From Eleusine coracana subsp. coracana (lineage: Eukaryota; Streptophyta; Magnoliopsida; Poales; Poaceae): a stretch of DNA of 64,000 nucleotides. The stretch covers positions 36,407,511-36,471,510 of the forward strand of contig CM064424.1 in NCBI GenBank assembly GCA_032690845.1. The letters run 5' to 3'. This document shows positions 22,129-33,677 of this stretch, in pieces. The position numbers and the translations under genes are program-made. The notes under the pieces were generated by a model. The model did no database searches. It was not told the DNA's origin and saw only the letters and a program-made list of their open reading frames with translations. Every line of letters begins with the position of its first letter. Position 1 is the stretch's first letter.

Positions 22129-24066
22129 ATGGTGGTGGTGGTGGACCGAGCACTTTCATGAAGATCATGCAAAGTCCACCACAAGTGACATGGACCTTAG
22201 TGACCTATCTACTCATGAGGGAGGTAACCTTGTTTGTTCTTTATAGTTGTAGTGTGTTTTTCTTTCTCTTGCATTGCATGGTAATTAGGACTCCTTTGTG
22301 ACTAGTATGCTTTGCATCCATGCATGTGTAAATAACTAAAAGAAAAACACATAAAAATTAGTCAATGTCTAACCCATCCAAGATAGCTATAAGCAAGGGG
22401 GAGTGCTTGAGATGGTGGTTTGACTTCTCTCAAGGCAAGGGCATGGCTTATAGTGAGTAAGCTTGAGAGGGGATCAAACTTGACATTGTTAGGTTTCCTT
22501 TGTGTCTTGTTCTTTAATATTGCTTGCATTCACATGGCATGTTTACTTTTGTTGCATATGTAAAATGCTTGTTGCATGCATCATATAGAAAACACAAAGG
22601 AGGCTAGTTCCACTTGGAGATATTTGTGCCTCATGCCCTATATGAGAATACATCTCCATAAGTGTGACCAAAGGAAAGGATTGTGCTTTATGCCCATTGA
22701 GCAAGCTCTTATGAACTCCGAGGTTAAATCTACTTGCACGGTTCATGGACTAAGGCTCATACATACCCATTTGGTTCATAAATTGCCTTGGTTCTTATTT
22801 TCTTGATCTCTCATTTGGCATTTGCACAAATAATAAGGCCATAGAGTGCCACTATTTGAAAATGAGTATTTGAGAGTTCCCTCTATATTCCAAGTGCAGT
22901 GTTAAATTGTGTGTTTGGCGAGGACACTTGGAAAATAGAGAAATTCCTTGATTCAGCAGTATTCTGGAAGTGACTGTACAGTCCAATCATATAACCGTAT
23001 AGTCTGGCTAGTGGCACTATACACAGTGCCAAGGGGAGTCTAGTCGTAGAGACTGGACAGAATGGTTCTAGAGACCATACCGTCCGGTCTGCAGAAGGCC
23101 AGCAGACCCCAAAGTGACCGAACAGTCCGGTGTAGTGACCGTACCATCCAGTCAGTTCGCCTGATCGCGTGATGCGAGTCCCGATCTGAGCCATTGATCT
23201 ATCCTTAATTAATGTCGGCCGTCCGTGTCGCCTTTGACCTAGGTCAAAATCTCTTGGATGTATCCCTGTTCATTGTCCCGACGCTGAGTTCGTGTCCTCG
23301 ACGCCATCGCCGCCTCCTTCATCGTCGACCTTGCCATGCCGCCTTGCTCCCGTGCTAGCGCCGCCGCTTCGCCACCACCTCCGTACGCTGCCGCACTTGC
23401 ATACAGCCGCCGCAGCTCCCGCGCGCTCGTGCCGCCACACTCGCGCGCCTCCCGAGCCGCCGCCGCTGTGCAGCATCACCGAGCCACCGCTGCCGTGTCC
23501 TTTCTCTCTCGCGCACACCTCCACCGTCCTAGGGCAAAGTTCAAAGCTTTCCCTAATCTCCGTTGCCGGCAAGCCAAAGGACCGAGCTTTAGGCGATCGG
23601 TTGTGTTTCTCCTTCTGGTTTCCACTTTGACTTCTTCAGGATATCGTGCTTATCCTCCTTTCATCGAGATATGCCCTGATTATTGTGCAATTCTCTTAAT
23701 TAATGCAAATAAATTAAATGCCCATGTTTAGTTGCATTGATTAGGTAATTTAGCTCAACCTAGTCTACAATTAATTCCATGTCTATCTGTTAATTGCATG
23801 CCTAGGGTTTGTCTCCTGTCTAGTCTACACTTAGATCCTATTGCTATTATTTGACTATACACTAGATGACTCGCACCAGCCACATATAGTCGATGATCAC
23901 TGTTGTTATCTTGCATAATTGTCTAGTGATCATGTTCTTCATTCAGTGCTAGGATTTCTATTGTGCATTCTTTCCTAGCGGTGCATTGCTTATAGATGTA
24001 TTAGGTTTCCATGCTTATCCCATCTACACCTATGTGCATACAGTGACAGTAGAGCAGCAGACAGAT
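22129..24066 (+). other. Sire-1 spacer with palindrome doublets and a CpG-rich block
   Basis: No coding motif of pol is present. Three more palindrome doublets lie at 22972/22993, 23051/23073 and 23115/23137. From about 23230 to 23570 the sequence becomes C/G-rich with many CpG sites, giving Ala/Arg/Pro-rich ORFs on both strands. An A/T-rich, intron-like stretch (23640-24060) follows and leads to the next frame. It may be a promoter and leader for the envelope-like frame, or captured host sequence. Confidence 0.6.
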
Positions 24067-26526
24067 ATGGCAGGGTCAGGACAGGACAAGGGCAAAGGGA
24101 AGATGCCAGAGAAGCCCAAGACCAAGAAGAGACCGAGACTGGATCCAGAGTCAGAGAGAGCTAGGAGAGTGGTCAAACACCTAGATGCCATGGATCAGTC
24201 ACGGAGGACTCCGGGGTCACTGCTGATCCTAGAGTAGCCTCGTGAGGCACAAGGTCTACGGAGGAGCACCAGGCAAAGGTCTGCACCTCTGGCTGTTGGA
24301 GTGGTGCCATCGCCATGGCCGCAATGTACTCTGGTTTCCTGTCAGGGGAGATCGTCGAGAACTGCGGATCAGGGATCCTCCAGGCAGCAGGAGGAGGAGA
24401 CTGAGGAGGAGGAGGCCGCAGAGGAGGAGACCTCAGAGTCTGAGTCTGAGGAGCTTGTTGAGGAGGAGCACTCAGAGGAGGAGGCAGAGCAGACTGTTCC
24501 CCAGGGGACAGCTCACCGGGCAGGAGACCCAAGGTGCACTTGTGAGGTGTGCACGAGGAGGCTGCAGAGACTGGTTTAGGTAGCCGGAGAGCCAGATATC
24601 CTTAAGGTTTCTACAAAGGACCTTAAGGTACTTCGTTTGGTACCCTTCGAGCAGTGGGTGCCAGTCCCCAGAGACCCTGCTGCTAAAGAGAGGTACTAGA
24701 CAATTCTCCAGAGGAGGATAGGAGAGGGCCTGAGACATTGTGTGGCCTTGAGAACGAGAGACAAGGTGCTTGTACCACAGCAGTAGACCACCTACCAGGC
24801 CATGAGGAGGGCCACATGCACAGACATGGAGCAGTACTTCACATACTTGCCAGGGCTAGTAGAGCTAGTTACTGCTCCACACAGGTTCAGAGAGGACGTG
24901 GTCCTCGAGTTCTATGTGACACTGTGGGTTGCCAGAGACCGCTCAAAGTTCTGGTTCTTGTTTAGAGGGCTGCTACAGCGAGTCATCAGATATGACCTGA
25001 TCGCCAACCTTGGACTCCTGGCCTTAGACTTCTAGCTTTACAGGAGTGCCTACGGTACGATGGAGCCACCCTGCAGACCTCAGGGAGGGAAAATGCCTTC
25101 AGACGACCTTGTGTTGTTTGCTTTCCCACCTCTGCACACCCCAGGCTTTGAGAGAGGCCCTGTGAGACTCACTGCAGAGGCCAATATGGTGAGAGCGATA
25201 GTCACCAGGACTATCATACCCAGGTCTGGATACAGAGAGGAGTTCACACTCTTACACCAGTGGGTTGTAGCAGCCATCTTGAGGAGGCAGACTTTTGACT
25301 TGGCAGACCTTCTCATAGGAGAGATGTAGGAGGTCATCTCTGAGAGGGTTGGAGGACATCACTTGGTCTATGGTCCCACATCTGCTATCTCTTGAGAAGG
25401 ATGGGCCTAGTGATGGAGGAGCAGTACGCGGCATTCCCTGAGGTGACCACCAGCTACTCACCACGAGTCCTCAGGGGATTGCAGTCTACCTCCAGCCAGC
25501 AGACAGGAGAGGAGGAGCAGGAGTCACTGGTACTACACGAGTAGGCAGCTCATCCAGATACGGTGATTCCTAAGTCAGCTAACACAGGAGCACATCCCAA
25601 GCCAATAGGTTTGCAGTCTGAGGACATTGTCACAGTGGTAGCACTAGCAGGACGACTGGGAGAGTTTATACAGAGTGTGTTAGAGGACATGCGTCAGATG
25701 CTGGAGCTCATTAGAGGATAGGCAGACCTTCAACGTTAGCAGATGGCACTTGTCTCCGCTCTCGTGACTCAGATGGCAAAGATGAGACAGGCAGGTCAGC
25801 AGCCAGGGCCTTCAGCACAGCCTCAATTCCAGCAGCTACCGACTCAGCCTGGACCCTTCACAGCCTTGATGACAGCACAGTCTAGCGGATTGTCACATTC
25901 AAGGGTCTTACCGACAGGGGGAGCAGGACAGACTTTCTCTTCAGCACAGCTCTCCCCCGTGTCAGCCTTCTCTATGTCTGCACTGTTCGTCTCACCGTCA
26001 CACTCCTTGAGCTCGTAGATGGCAGGACACTCCAGCTCCCAGCACGTACCGGTCAAGAGTCTGTTCTTAGAAATTGTGCACACTACTCGTGCAGACTACC
26101 ATACCGTCCCAGAGATAGCTATAGCTTCAGCTCCACCTCTTACTGCCACTGTTACCACTCTTACTCCTCAGGCAGCAGAGGATCTTGTTTGTGGAGGCTT
26201 CTCTCAGCAGGACGTGACAGACCTCTTACTACTCCAGACTTCAGCTCAGGAGACTGCCACGATCACCCCAGTAGCACAGGACAGTGGGTCTGAGTCACAT
26301 GTAGACCTTGGTTTCTTTGAGCAGCTAGATGCTCAGGCAGCATAGGCTCAGGGAGCATAGTAGGATCCACCTTAGGAGCAGCCAGGAGCAGAGCCTACAG
26401 AGGACGTTGTTGCACCACTTCCTTCGACCACGAGCGCTTAGATGTTCATCTTTTCCTACCTTTTTGGCTTTTTGGTGCTTGTTGCCAATGGGGGAGAAGA
26501 TACTAGGTCTAGGGGAGTAGGAGTGT
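24067..26526 (+). pseudogene. Sire-1 envelope-like / plant-mobile-domain-like ORF, 15 amber stops
   Basis: From ATG 24067 one frame runs about 2.45 kb with one 1-base frameshift near 25375. It starts with a basic segment (KPKTKKRPRLDPESERARR), then an acidic Glu tract, then a globular part (FREDVVLEFYVTLWVARDRS; IVTRTIIPRSGYREEFTLLH; the LLRRMGLVMEEQY block), then a Gln/Pro-rich region and a hydrophobic end (FIFSYLFGFLVLVA). All 15 premature stops are TAG. The globular part resembles the putative plant transposon domain and Athila ORF families; that is judged by motif order only. Sireviruses often carry an envelope-like ORF here, after pol. Confidence 0.65.
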
Positions 26527-27072
26527 GATCTTGTTGCAATCGAGAGTAGCTTGTATCTAGTAGGAGCTACAAGGTTTTTGGGAGATAGATCATTTGGTTC
26601 TTATTTTGAGGAGTTATTCATTATTTGTGGATTGTGATGAGTCATGTATTTCATTCTCTTGTGTTTGACTCATTTTGATCTCACTTGCTTTATTTCCTTT
26701 TCATATGCAGTGCTTGTATTTATTAATTATCCTGTATGCCTGTGTATGATATCATGATGATGGATGCCTGTTCTTAATTTTTATGCATTGCCATGCTAAC
26801 TTGTTGCATCTCATCATTTATGCCTTGCATTGCATGTCCTTATGCTTTCATTCAATATATTGCCATGACATGCATGCGTTTTCCATCTAGAGTATGCTCT
26901 TCACTCTTTTCCTTGTATCTCTAGATGATGCTTGATTGAGTAGGACCTTATGCGTTTCTCTCATATGTTGTCATGGTTCTCCTCGATCTTTGTGTAGCTT
27001 GTTTAGCCTAGTTATTCATTGAAGTTTTTCAATTAAGTTGTGGTTGTCATCAATCACCAAAAAGAGGGAGAT
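26527..27072 (+). other. Sire-1 3' untranslated region and polypurine tract
   Basis: Non-coding, A/T-rich. Ends with the purine tract AAAAAGAGGGAGA (27059-27071) directly before the 3' LTR, the start point for plus-strand DNA synthesis. Confidence 0.7.
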
Positions 27073-28752
27073 TGTAAGCTTCATGATCATTGATGATTGG
27101 ACCCCTGAGGTATGGATGTTTTGGTGATAGATGACAACTATGAAATTGTGGGCTAACATCTACACGAGTGTTGTGTATGTAGGAATCATCTCTTAACTCT
27201 ATTACAAATCATATGGATGATGGTTGCCTTGGCGATTGATGACAATGACCACAAGCATGGAGGCTTGTGAGCTTGATGGAGTCCAAGGGTTGATGGAGAT
27301 GTATCAAAGCGGAGAACAAGCTATGGTGCAAGTGTTTGGAACACTTGAGTAGTTGTTAGGGCTTTGAGTCCATAGGAAAAACCGGACTATCAAGGGGGTC
27401 TAGGTCATTCTCTTAGGTCATGTCTAGTCGGTGATGTGCAAGGTTGCTCGGTGAAATCACAAGCACTAGGTGACAGTGGAGAAGCCAAGGAGCTGTTTGG
27501 AGAAGCCGGGAAACGAAGTCAAGTGGGGATGACAAGTTTTGGCTTCTGGACATAGAGACCGAATAGAGGGGTCAGTGGAGACCGGACTGTACGGTCACTA
27601 TGTGGTTTTGTCCGAAGGCTACAGCGGTGAAGCAAGGAAACTGTTGGAGCATGGAGCCATAGAGACTGGACGGTCCGATGTAGTGACCGGACTACAGTAT
27701 GCTCAGAATAGTGAGGAAGCTAGTTGCTGAAATGTTTCTGGAATGGAGAGAGAAATGATCAGATGGTCCGGTCCATTGACCGGATAGTACGGTCAGTACA
27801 GGAAAATTGCCTGGACAGAGGAGCCAACGGCTGGGAGAGCCATTACAAGAGTGACCGGACGGTCCGGTTAGGCAGTGACCAGACAGTCCGGTCGGGATGT
27901 CTAGAAAGGCAATTTCGTGGAGCAACGGCTAGTTTGAGATTGGGGGCCTATATAACTTTGTTCCTGGGGTCTTGGAGACCTCTCTTGGCTAGTAGAATAT
28001 CTGAGAGCATTTGGTAAGGTCCAAGAGGAAAAGAGGAGAGGACTAGGAGGAGAAATTGCATATCTTGAGAGTGCTCGAGAAGAGTAGCTTGAGCATCTTG
28101 CACATCCAAGGCTAGGGTGTTCTTGAGGGTGTGATCTAGATTGTTACTCTTGGACTATGGTGAGACCTAGACCGGTTAGGTGTCGGTGATCGAGCCTATC
28201 ATGATCGGTTGTAAAGGCTGTCACACGTTTGTACACGGTTTGAGCCCGCCGTTGAAAGGGGCATCACTAGTGAGCGCCTGTGTCGGCTCGGGGAGTCCGG
28301 CAAGTTCTCAAGGGAGGCGAGCTTGTGCTTTGTGCAGCGGTGACGCACACCGTGTGTTCACTCTAGGAGTGATTGCGGGCTCATGGGCGAGAACTCCACT
28401 TTGTGGCGGGAGGGACCGGGACTTCAGTGGGAGTGGTCCAAAGAGGATTAGGGGAAGGCGCCATCCTTCTGAGACCTCGGGAAAAATCATGAGCATTCCT
28501 TGACCCTTCTCTTTACTATTCCACAATTGTGTGCTCTAGTGAGTAGGGTGACTTGTGGCTTGCATAGGCTAGTGTGATTGGCTTCCGCTCTTTATCATAT
28601 TAAGAACACTAGCATGTGTAGGATCTTGGCCTACTAGAATTGCTTAGGTTTCTTATCTCGTTAGACTCAAGTAGTGGAATTTGAAGTAATTGGATTCGTG
28701 AGTGGCTTACCGATTCACCCCCCTCCCTCTCGGCACGCCTTCGGTCCTTACA
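27073..28752 (+). repeat. Sire-1 3' LTR
   Basis: TGTAAGC...CCTTACA, preceded by polypurine AAAAAGAGGGAGA (27059-27071). Four palindrome doublets start at 27557/27580, 27664/27685, 27757/27778 and 27853/27877. TATA (TATATAA) at 27949, 56 bp after the last palindrome. Confidence 0.93.
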
Positions 28753-28757
28753 GACTC

Positions 28758-30282
28758 ATAATCACTATAGTTGACTTGAATCGGCCTTGACCGTGCTCCC
28801 CGAGTCAGATTCTCCTGGATAGATACCTTCTGTACCAACTGGGACAAGCTCTCAAACTCGGTGAAAGAAAACTTCTCCCTCAAAGGCGCAACTAGGCCAT
28901 CAAATGCTATCTCTGCCATTTGATTATCAGTCAATTTGCAAGCTGAAACATTTACTGCACACATCTCTAAACCTCTGCACATAATCATGCACAGACTCCC
29001 CAGCCTTCTGCTTCATACAAATCAGATCAGACAACCTTATCTCTCTCATTTCAACAAAGAAGTATTTTTGAAATTTCTGTTTGAGATCATCCAAAGTAAT
29101 AACGGAATTAGGGGGCAACGATGCGAACCAGGAAAAAGCTAACCCAGACAAGGATAGAGGAAACGACCTGATCTTCAGTGCTTCGATAGTTCCTGCCTCT
29201 CCACATTGCATCAAAAACCGGCTGATATGCTCAACAGTGGTAGTATTGTCTTGTCCAATGAACTGTATAGACTCGGCATAGGAATCAAGTCATAGCTAGG
29301 AGTATACGAGGGTCGATACATATAAGTCTGCTGTTTTGGCTTCAAACCAAATTGTTCCCTTATGACCTCAGCAATCGTTACTGCCCAGTCATCAGTTGAA
29401 ACATTAGTATTTGGAGTGGCCAATGCAGGACCAGACGCTGGCACTTGCAGGGCTGTTTGTGAACCAAAATTAACAATTGTGTGCTGGCCTCCCAACTCTC
29501 CAGGCAATGCACATGATGACGGCATGCCGAACAAGCTTGGATCTACATTTGGTGTTGTATCATATGTGAATTCGGCTCTGACGTCTCCTGCGTGTAAAGC
29601 TGCGGCTGTGTCTGTGGAGTAATTCTTTGCAATATTATCTTGCGAGGTGTTCTCTCCCCTGTACCACTATCAACATTCTTAGAGGGTGGAGTAGCTTTAG
29701 AAATTGAGGGTCCTAAACCTATATCAGGATGTGTTGTGCCTGCCTTCGGCTCCTGTGAGCTAGGTGCCTCAATTGTAGGCCGAGGAATATTCCCAGATGT
29801 TCAAAAATAGATCGGCCCATAGACTGGATCATCATATATACAACCTTCAACAGTCTAAATAATCAAAGCCATCAAAGTATTGACCAACACAAGTGACTGG
29901 TTAATTAATGCATGGTGTATGGCTGAATGTATCATGTTGTTCAATGTAGCTTCATCAATCACCTCTATTGGTTTATTGGCAGTTGATTTTTCAGTTTTGT
30001 CTTCAATCAAGGCAGCAATAGGTAACCTTCCCTTCTAGACAATGCCATGCCTCGTTTTGCTAAAGGTTCCCCATAGAAGTCTTTCAAATTCAGCCATTCT
30101 CTGATCAATTTGTGCTTTTGCTTCATCGCTCAGATCATCTCCAACGACAGGCAACACACTATCCGTCTTAAGATCACCACTGACATCATGCTTTAGGAGA
30201 GTAGTTCCATCCTTTGGCATTCCAAGTTCGGACATGTTGTAAATTTTAGAGTCTTCGGTCCTATCGGGCGTGCCAAAAAGCA
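28758..30282 (-). pseudogene. Tat-1 gag N-terminal part
   Basis: Minus strand from the 5' LTR: an early frame near 30035-30283, whose first ATG spans the LTR edge, so MSELG near 30235 is a better start. Then a disordered region, then the Gag core with RSFPLSLSGLAFSWFASLPP and LKQKFQKYFF near 29050-29180, and VHDYVQRFRDVCSKC near 28960. Frameshifts near 29210 and 28990 break it. The frame ends at the Sire-1 insertion within a SDYES segment. Confidence 0.87.
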
Positions 30283-31623
30283 TGTTGATGCAAAAATAAC
30301 ACGCGTGACCTAGGAGATCTACTTAGCTCCATTGCAGGCTCGATACGGAAACCAGGGTGTGCCAGTCAATTTTCCCTACAAATCGACAAAGAAAACAAAT
30401 AGTCAGATTCCACGGGTCACCGGTCTAGGACAGGCCGATGAAGAAACCCGATGATCACTGTTAGTGAAAACCAGCCGATGGCTATAAACAACAAATAATA
30501 TTAAAATAAACTAATTGGCTGATTTGTATCAACTTATCGGCAACTCAATAAGTGATCATAAAATAAAGCATAAATGGTAACAATAGGAATCAAATTAAAA
30601 GAACAGAGTCGATGGATTTATGATAGATATGCTAAAACTCAATTTGTCGATAGGGTGAAGTCAATGGGCCAGAGTCGAAAGAAGTACAGTAATCATGCAC
30701 AGAGTACCTACCAATAGGTTCTAAGTCGATAGATCTGATAGCTGGTATTGCAAATATGCCTGCAAATATGCCTCAAATTCATAGATCCAGTGCTATTAAA
30801 CAAAAGGGGGCAAACGACTTCTAATATATAGTAGTAAATGAGCAAAATACCGAGAAGTCGATTGAACTGTGACAACCTGTTGGCTAAACGTCCCGACAGA
30901 ACTCTATCAACACTGCCTATAAAAAGATCGAACCTAATCCTATTAGCCCAACAAGAGATCAAAGTCGATGCAGCCTTGCTGATTCGAACAGATCGAACTT
31001 AATCAAGACAGTGATCAAACACGACAAATAGAGCTAGGTTTAATCTAATTATAGATAGAATTGATCAAGTAACTCAAATAATAGGTCTGAAAGTCAGCTA
31101 TAGAACCCACAGAAATCATAGAAGATCAGATCGAACCGAGACAGTAATACAATCTAAGTCGGTGATACAAACCAAATTAAGATCTAATTACCGGATAACT
31201 AGCAATTTCAAAGATACAACTAGAATATCAACTTAATGATAAAGTACTAGCTGAAGTTGATGAAATTACCGAGGGTGACTAATCCAAGTCTCTCGCCAAG
31301 ATTGGAGCTGATGCAGCCCACACGAGATGAGGATGTCGTCGAGAAAAAGTTTGGCGATGTGTCGAATTGTATTGAATGAAAAGTGTTGTTTTTTTGTACA
31401 GATCCTATTACATATTTATAGCCCCATGCAAGGGGTTTAGACCTAATTCGGTCAGGACTCTCAAACAAACCGACTTAATTTATCTCTGAACTAAAAAATA
31501 ATCAAAGACAAACAACCCTAACGGGTCCATTTTATTCTCTTCGGATGTTGAGCTCTATTGACGTTGGCCGATTCTGACTCCACGCAGCTGACCACTGGGA
31601 CCGGTCAAATTTTGGTGCCAACA
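30283..31623 (-). repeat. Tat-1 5' LTR
   Basis: About 1.34 kb, starting TGTTGGCACC at 31623 on the minus strand and ending CATCAACA at 30283. It is followed inward by TTTTGGCACGCC (30267-30278), the likely primer-binding site; I cannot name the tRNA. The same TTGGCACGCC occurs after the Tat-2 LTR. Confidence 0.92.
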
Positions 31624-33677
31624 TATTCTTAACAAGAAACACAAATTTTCTAAATTTTCTCCTAAGACACAAGAAGGTTTCCTACTTGGATATGGAACTA
31701 ATGTCTATGCATATCGTGTCTTTAACAAAGACACTAGAGTTGTTGAAATAACACATGATGTGCAATTTGATGAATCTAATGGCTCTCAAGTAGAGCAAGT
31801 TAGTCCAAGCGATGTAGGTGATTAAGCTCCTTGTGAAGCAATAAGGAATTTGGCCATTGGTGAAGTAAGACCATAAGAACGAGATCCAAGTCAAGATGAA
31901 CCATCTTCTTCAAATCAAGATAACTCTCCTCCACAAGATTCACAAGATGAACAAGATCAAGGAAGTAACCAAGATCATGGTGACGATCATGTTAGGCAAC
32001 GACCAAGATCAAGCTCAAGATGGTGGAGAAATAAACACTCAAGATAACACCATTAAAGAAGAAGAAGATGTATCGAGACAAATTCTCCCACGAGTCTGAC
32101 AAAGCATTCAAAAGGATCACCCCATTGACAACATTCTTGGTGATATCCAAAGAGGGGTAACTAGTCGATCCCGAATGGCTATTTTTTCATCATTACTCGT
32201 TTGTTTCCTCTATAAAACCTCTTAGGGTGGAACAAGCACTACAAGCTCAGATTGGGTGGTGGCCATGCAAGAAGAGTTGCGCAACATTGAAAGAAACAAG
32301 GTGTGGACATTGGTGGAAAGATCCAAGAAAAATGTTGTATGTACAAAATGGGTGTTCTGTAACAAACAAGATGAGTATGGTGTGGTGGTGAGGAACAAAG
32401 CAAGACTTGTTGCTAAAGGCTACTCACAAGTTGAAGGTTTCAACTTTGGTGAAATCTACACCCGTAGCTAGGCTTTAGTCAATTTGTATTTTACTTTCCT
32501 ATACTACTCACCATGGTTTTAAGCTTTTTCAAATGGACGTGAAAAGTGCATTCCAAAATGGACCCATTCATTAGGAGGTATATGTACAAAACCTCTAGGA
32601 TTTGAAGTTCCAAAAAAGCCAAACCATGTATAAAAGCTTCACAAAGCTCTCTACGGCCTAAAGCAAGCTCCTAGAGATTGGTATGAACACCTCAAGGGAT
32701 ACTTAATCAACAAGGGCTTCACAATTGGCAAGGCCGATCCTGCTCTTTTCACAAGAAAAGTTGATAATGATATCTTTATATGCCAAATGTATGTCAATGA
32801 CATTATATTTTTGTTTACTAACCAATCTTTTTGTTATGAGTTTGCCAAGATTATGACTAGGAAATTTGAGATGTCCATGATGGGGGAGGTGAAGTTCTTT
32901 CTAGGTTTTCAAGTCAAGCAACTTGAAGAAGGAACATTCATAAGTCAAACCAAGTACACTCAAGATATACTCAATAAGTTTGACATGGACAAGGCAAAGC
33001 CCAATAACACATCTTAGGCTAGATGTAAATGGTAAAAGCATGGATCAAAAGGTATATCGATCCATTCATTGCTTTATCTTTGTGCATATGGACCCGATAT
33101 CATTCTTAGTGTGTGCATGTGTGCAAGGTTTCAAGTTGCTCCCAAGGAAAGTCACATGGTGGGTGTTAAAAGAATTTTGAGATATTTAGCTCACACACCA
33201 AACCTAGGGTTATGGTTTCCAAAGGGTTTCAAGTTCAAGTTAGTCGGTTATTCTAATGCCGACTATGCCGGATGTAAGGTTAATAGGAAGAGTACCTTCG
33301 GGACTTGCCAATTCTTGGGTAGGTCCCTTGTGTCATGGTCATCCAAGAAACAAAATTTTGTTGTCCTATCCACAGCTGAAGCGGAGTATGTTGTAGCCGG
33401 AAGTTGTTGTGCTCAATTACTTTGGATGCAACAAACTCTAAAGGACTTTGGATACACTATGATCAAAGTTCCACTCCTATGTGACAATATGAGTGCCATC
33501 ATGATTGCATATAACCCTATTGATCATAATAGGACTAAGCATATAGAAACCCGGCACCACTTCATGAGAGATCATTCCATAAAAGGGGATATTGAGATTA
33601 GCTATGTTAGAACTGATAAACAACTAGCCGATACCGTTACCAAACCCTTAGATGAGAAAAGGTTTTGTGAGCTATAA
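31624..33677 (+). pseudogene. Copia-2 linker, reverse transcriptase and RNase H
   Basis: After the TATTC duplication the frame resumes with KKHKFSKFSPKTQEGFLLGY. RT blocks include CTKWVFCNKQDEYG, RNKARLVAKGYSQVEG and LHKALYGLKQAPRDWYEHL. The catalytic box reads YVNDIIF, with Asn for the first Asp of YVDD, so RT would be inactive even without the stops. RNase H carries SWSSKKQNFVVLSTAEAEY and ends with ADTVTKPLDEKRFCEL at about 33677. The normal tail and 3' LTR do not follow. Confidence 0.9.

Larger units (their letters stand above)
18465..28752 (+). mobile_element. Sire-1: Sirevirus-like non-autonomous element (gag + envelope-like, no pol)
   Basis: LTRs of 1670 and 1680 bp (18465-20134, 27073-28752) begin TGTAA and end TTACA. 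Flanks AACTC (18460-18464) and GACTC (28753-28757) fit a 5-bp target duplication with one later change. Inside are a tRNA-Met-type primer-binding site, an intact 646-codon gag, a spacer, an envelope-like frame full of stops, and a polypurine tract. No protease, integrase, RT or RNase H motif is found between 22129 and 24066 or later. A second copy lies at 48267-51481. Confidence 0.9.
11192..31623 (-). mobile_element. Tat-1: Ty3/gypsy Tat-lineage element, nested
   Basis: Two LTRs of about 1.33 kb (30283-31623 and 11192-12519) bracket minus-strand gag, protease, RT, RNase H, a second RNase H and integrase. The 5-bp target duplication TATTC is at 11187-11191 and 31624-31628. The second (archaeal-type) RNase H after the normal one is the Tat lineage mark. 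Its gag was split by Sire-1 (18465-28752). All frames are broken. The LTRs differ visibly by many substitutions and some indels, so it is older than the CRM element. Confidence 0.93.
6590..33677 (+). mobile_element. Copia-2: Sirevirus-like Ty1/copia element, split by Tat-1
   Basis: The left part holds the LTR, primer-binding site, gag, protease and integrase up to 11191. The right part (31624-33677) resumes in the same protein segment, within the FLLGYG block after the integrase core, and runs through RT and RNase H. The intervening Tat-1 element is bounded by TATTC on both sides. The 3' LTR is missing: sequence changes to something else right after the RNase H end near 33677. The start near 6590 is approximate. 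Start of the LTR resembles that of Sire-1, which places it in the Sirevirus group. Confidence 0.85.

Noticed and set aside
23270..23731. Host gene in the CpG-rich block
   Set aside because: Ala/Arg/Pro-rich ORFs open on both strands follow from base composition; no domain is seen. Kept as an open question instead.
24067..26526. Stop-codon recoding or amber suppression
   Set aside because: Fifteen TAG codons in 2.4 kb, with sites differing between two copies, fit cytosine decay better than programmed readthrough.
30035..30283. Tat-1 Gag start at the ATG spanning the LTR edge
   Set aside because: That ATG includes the last LTR base and the ORF overlaps the likely primer-binding site; a later Met is a more plausible start.
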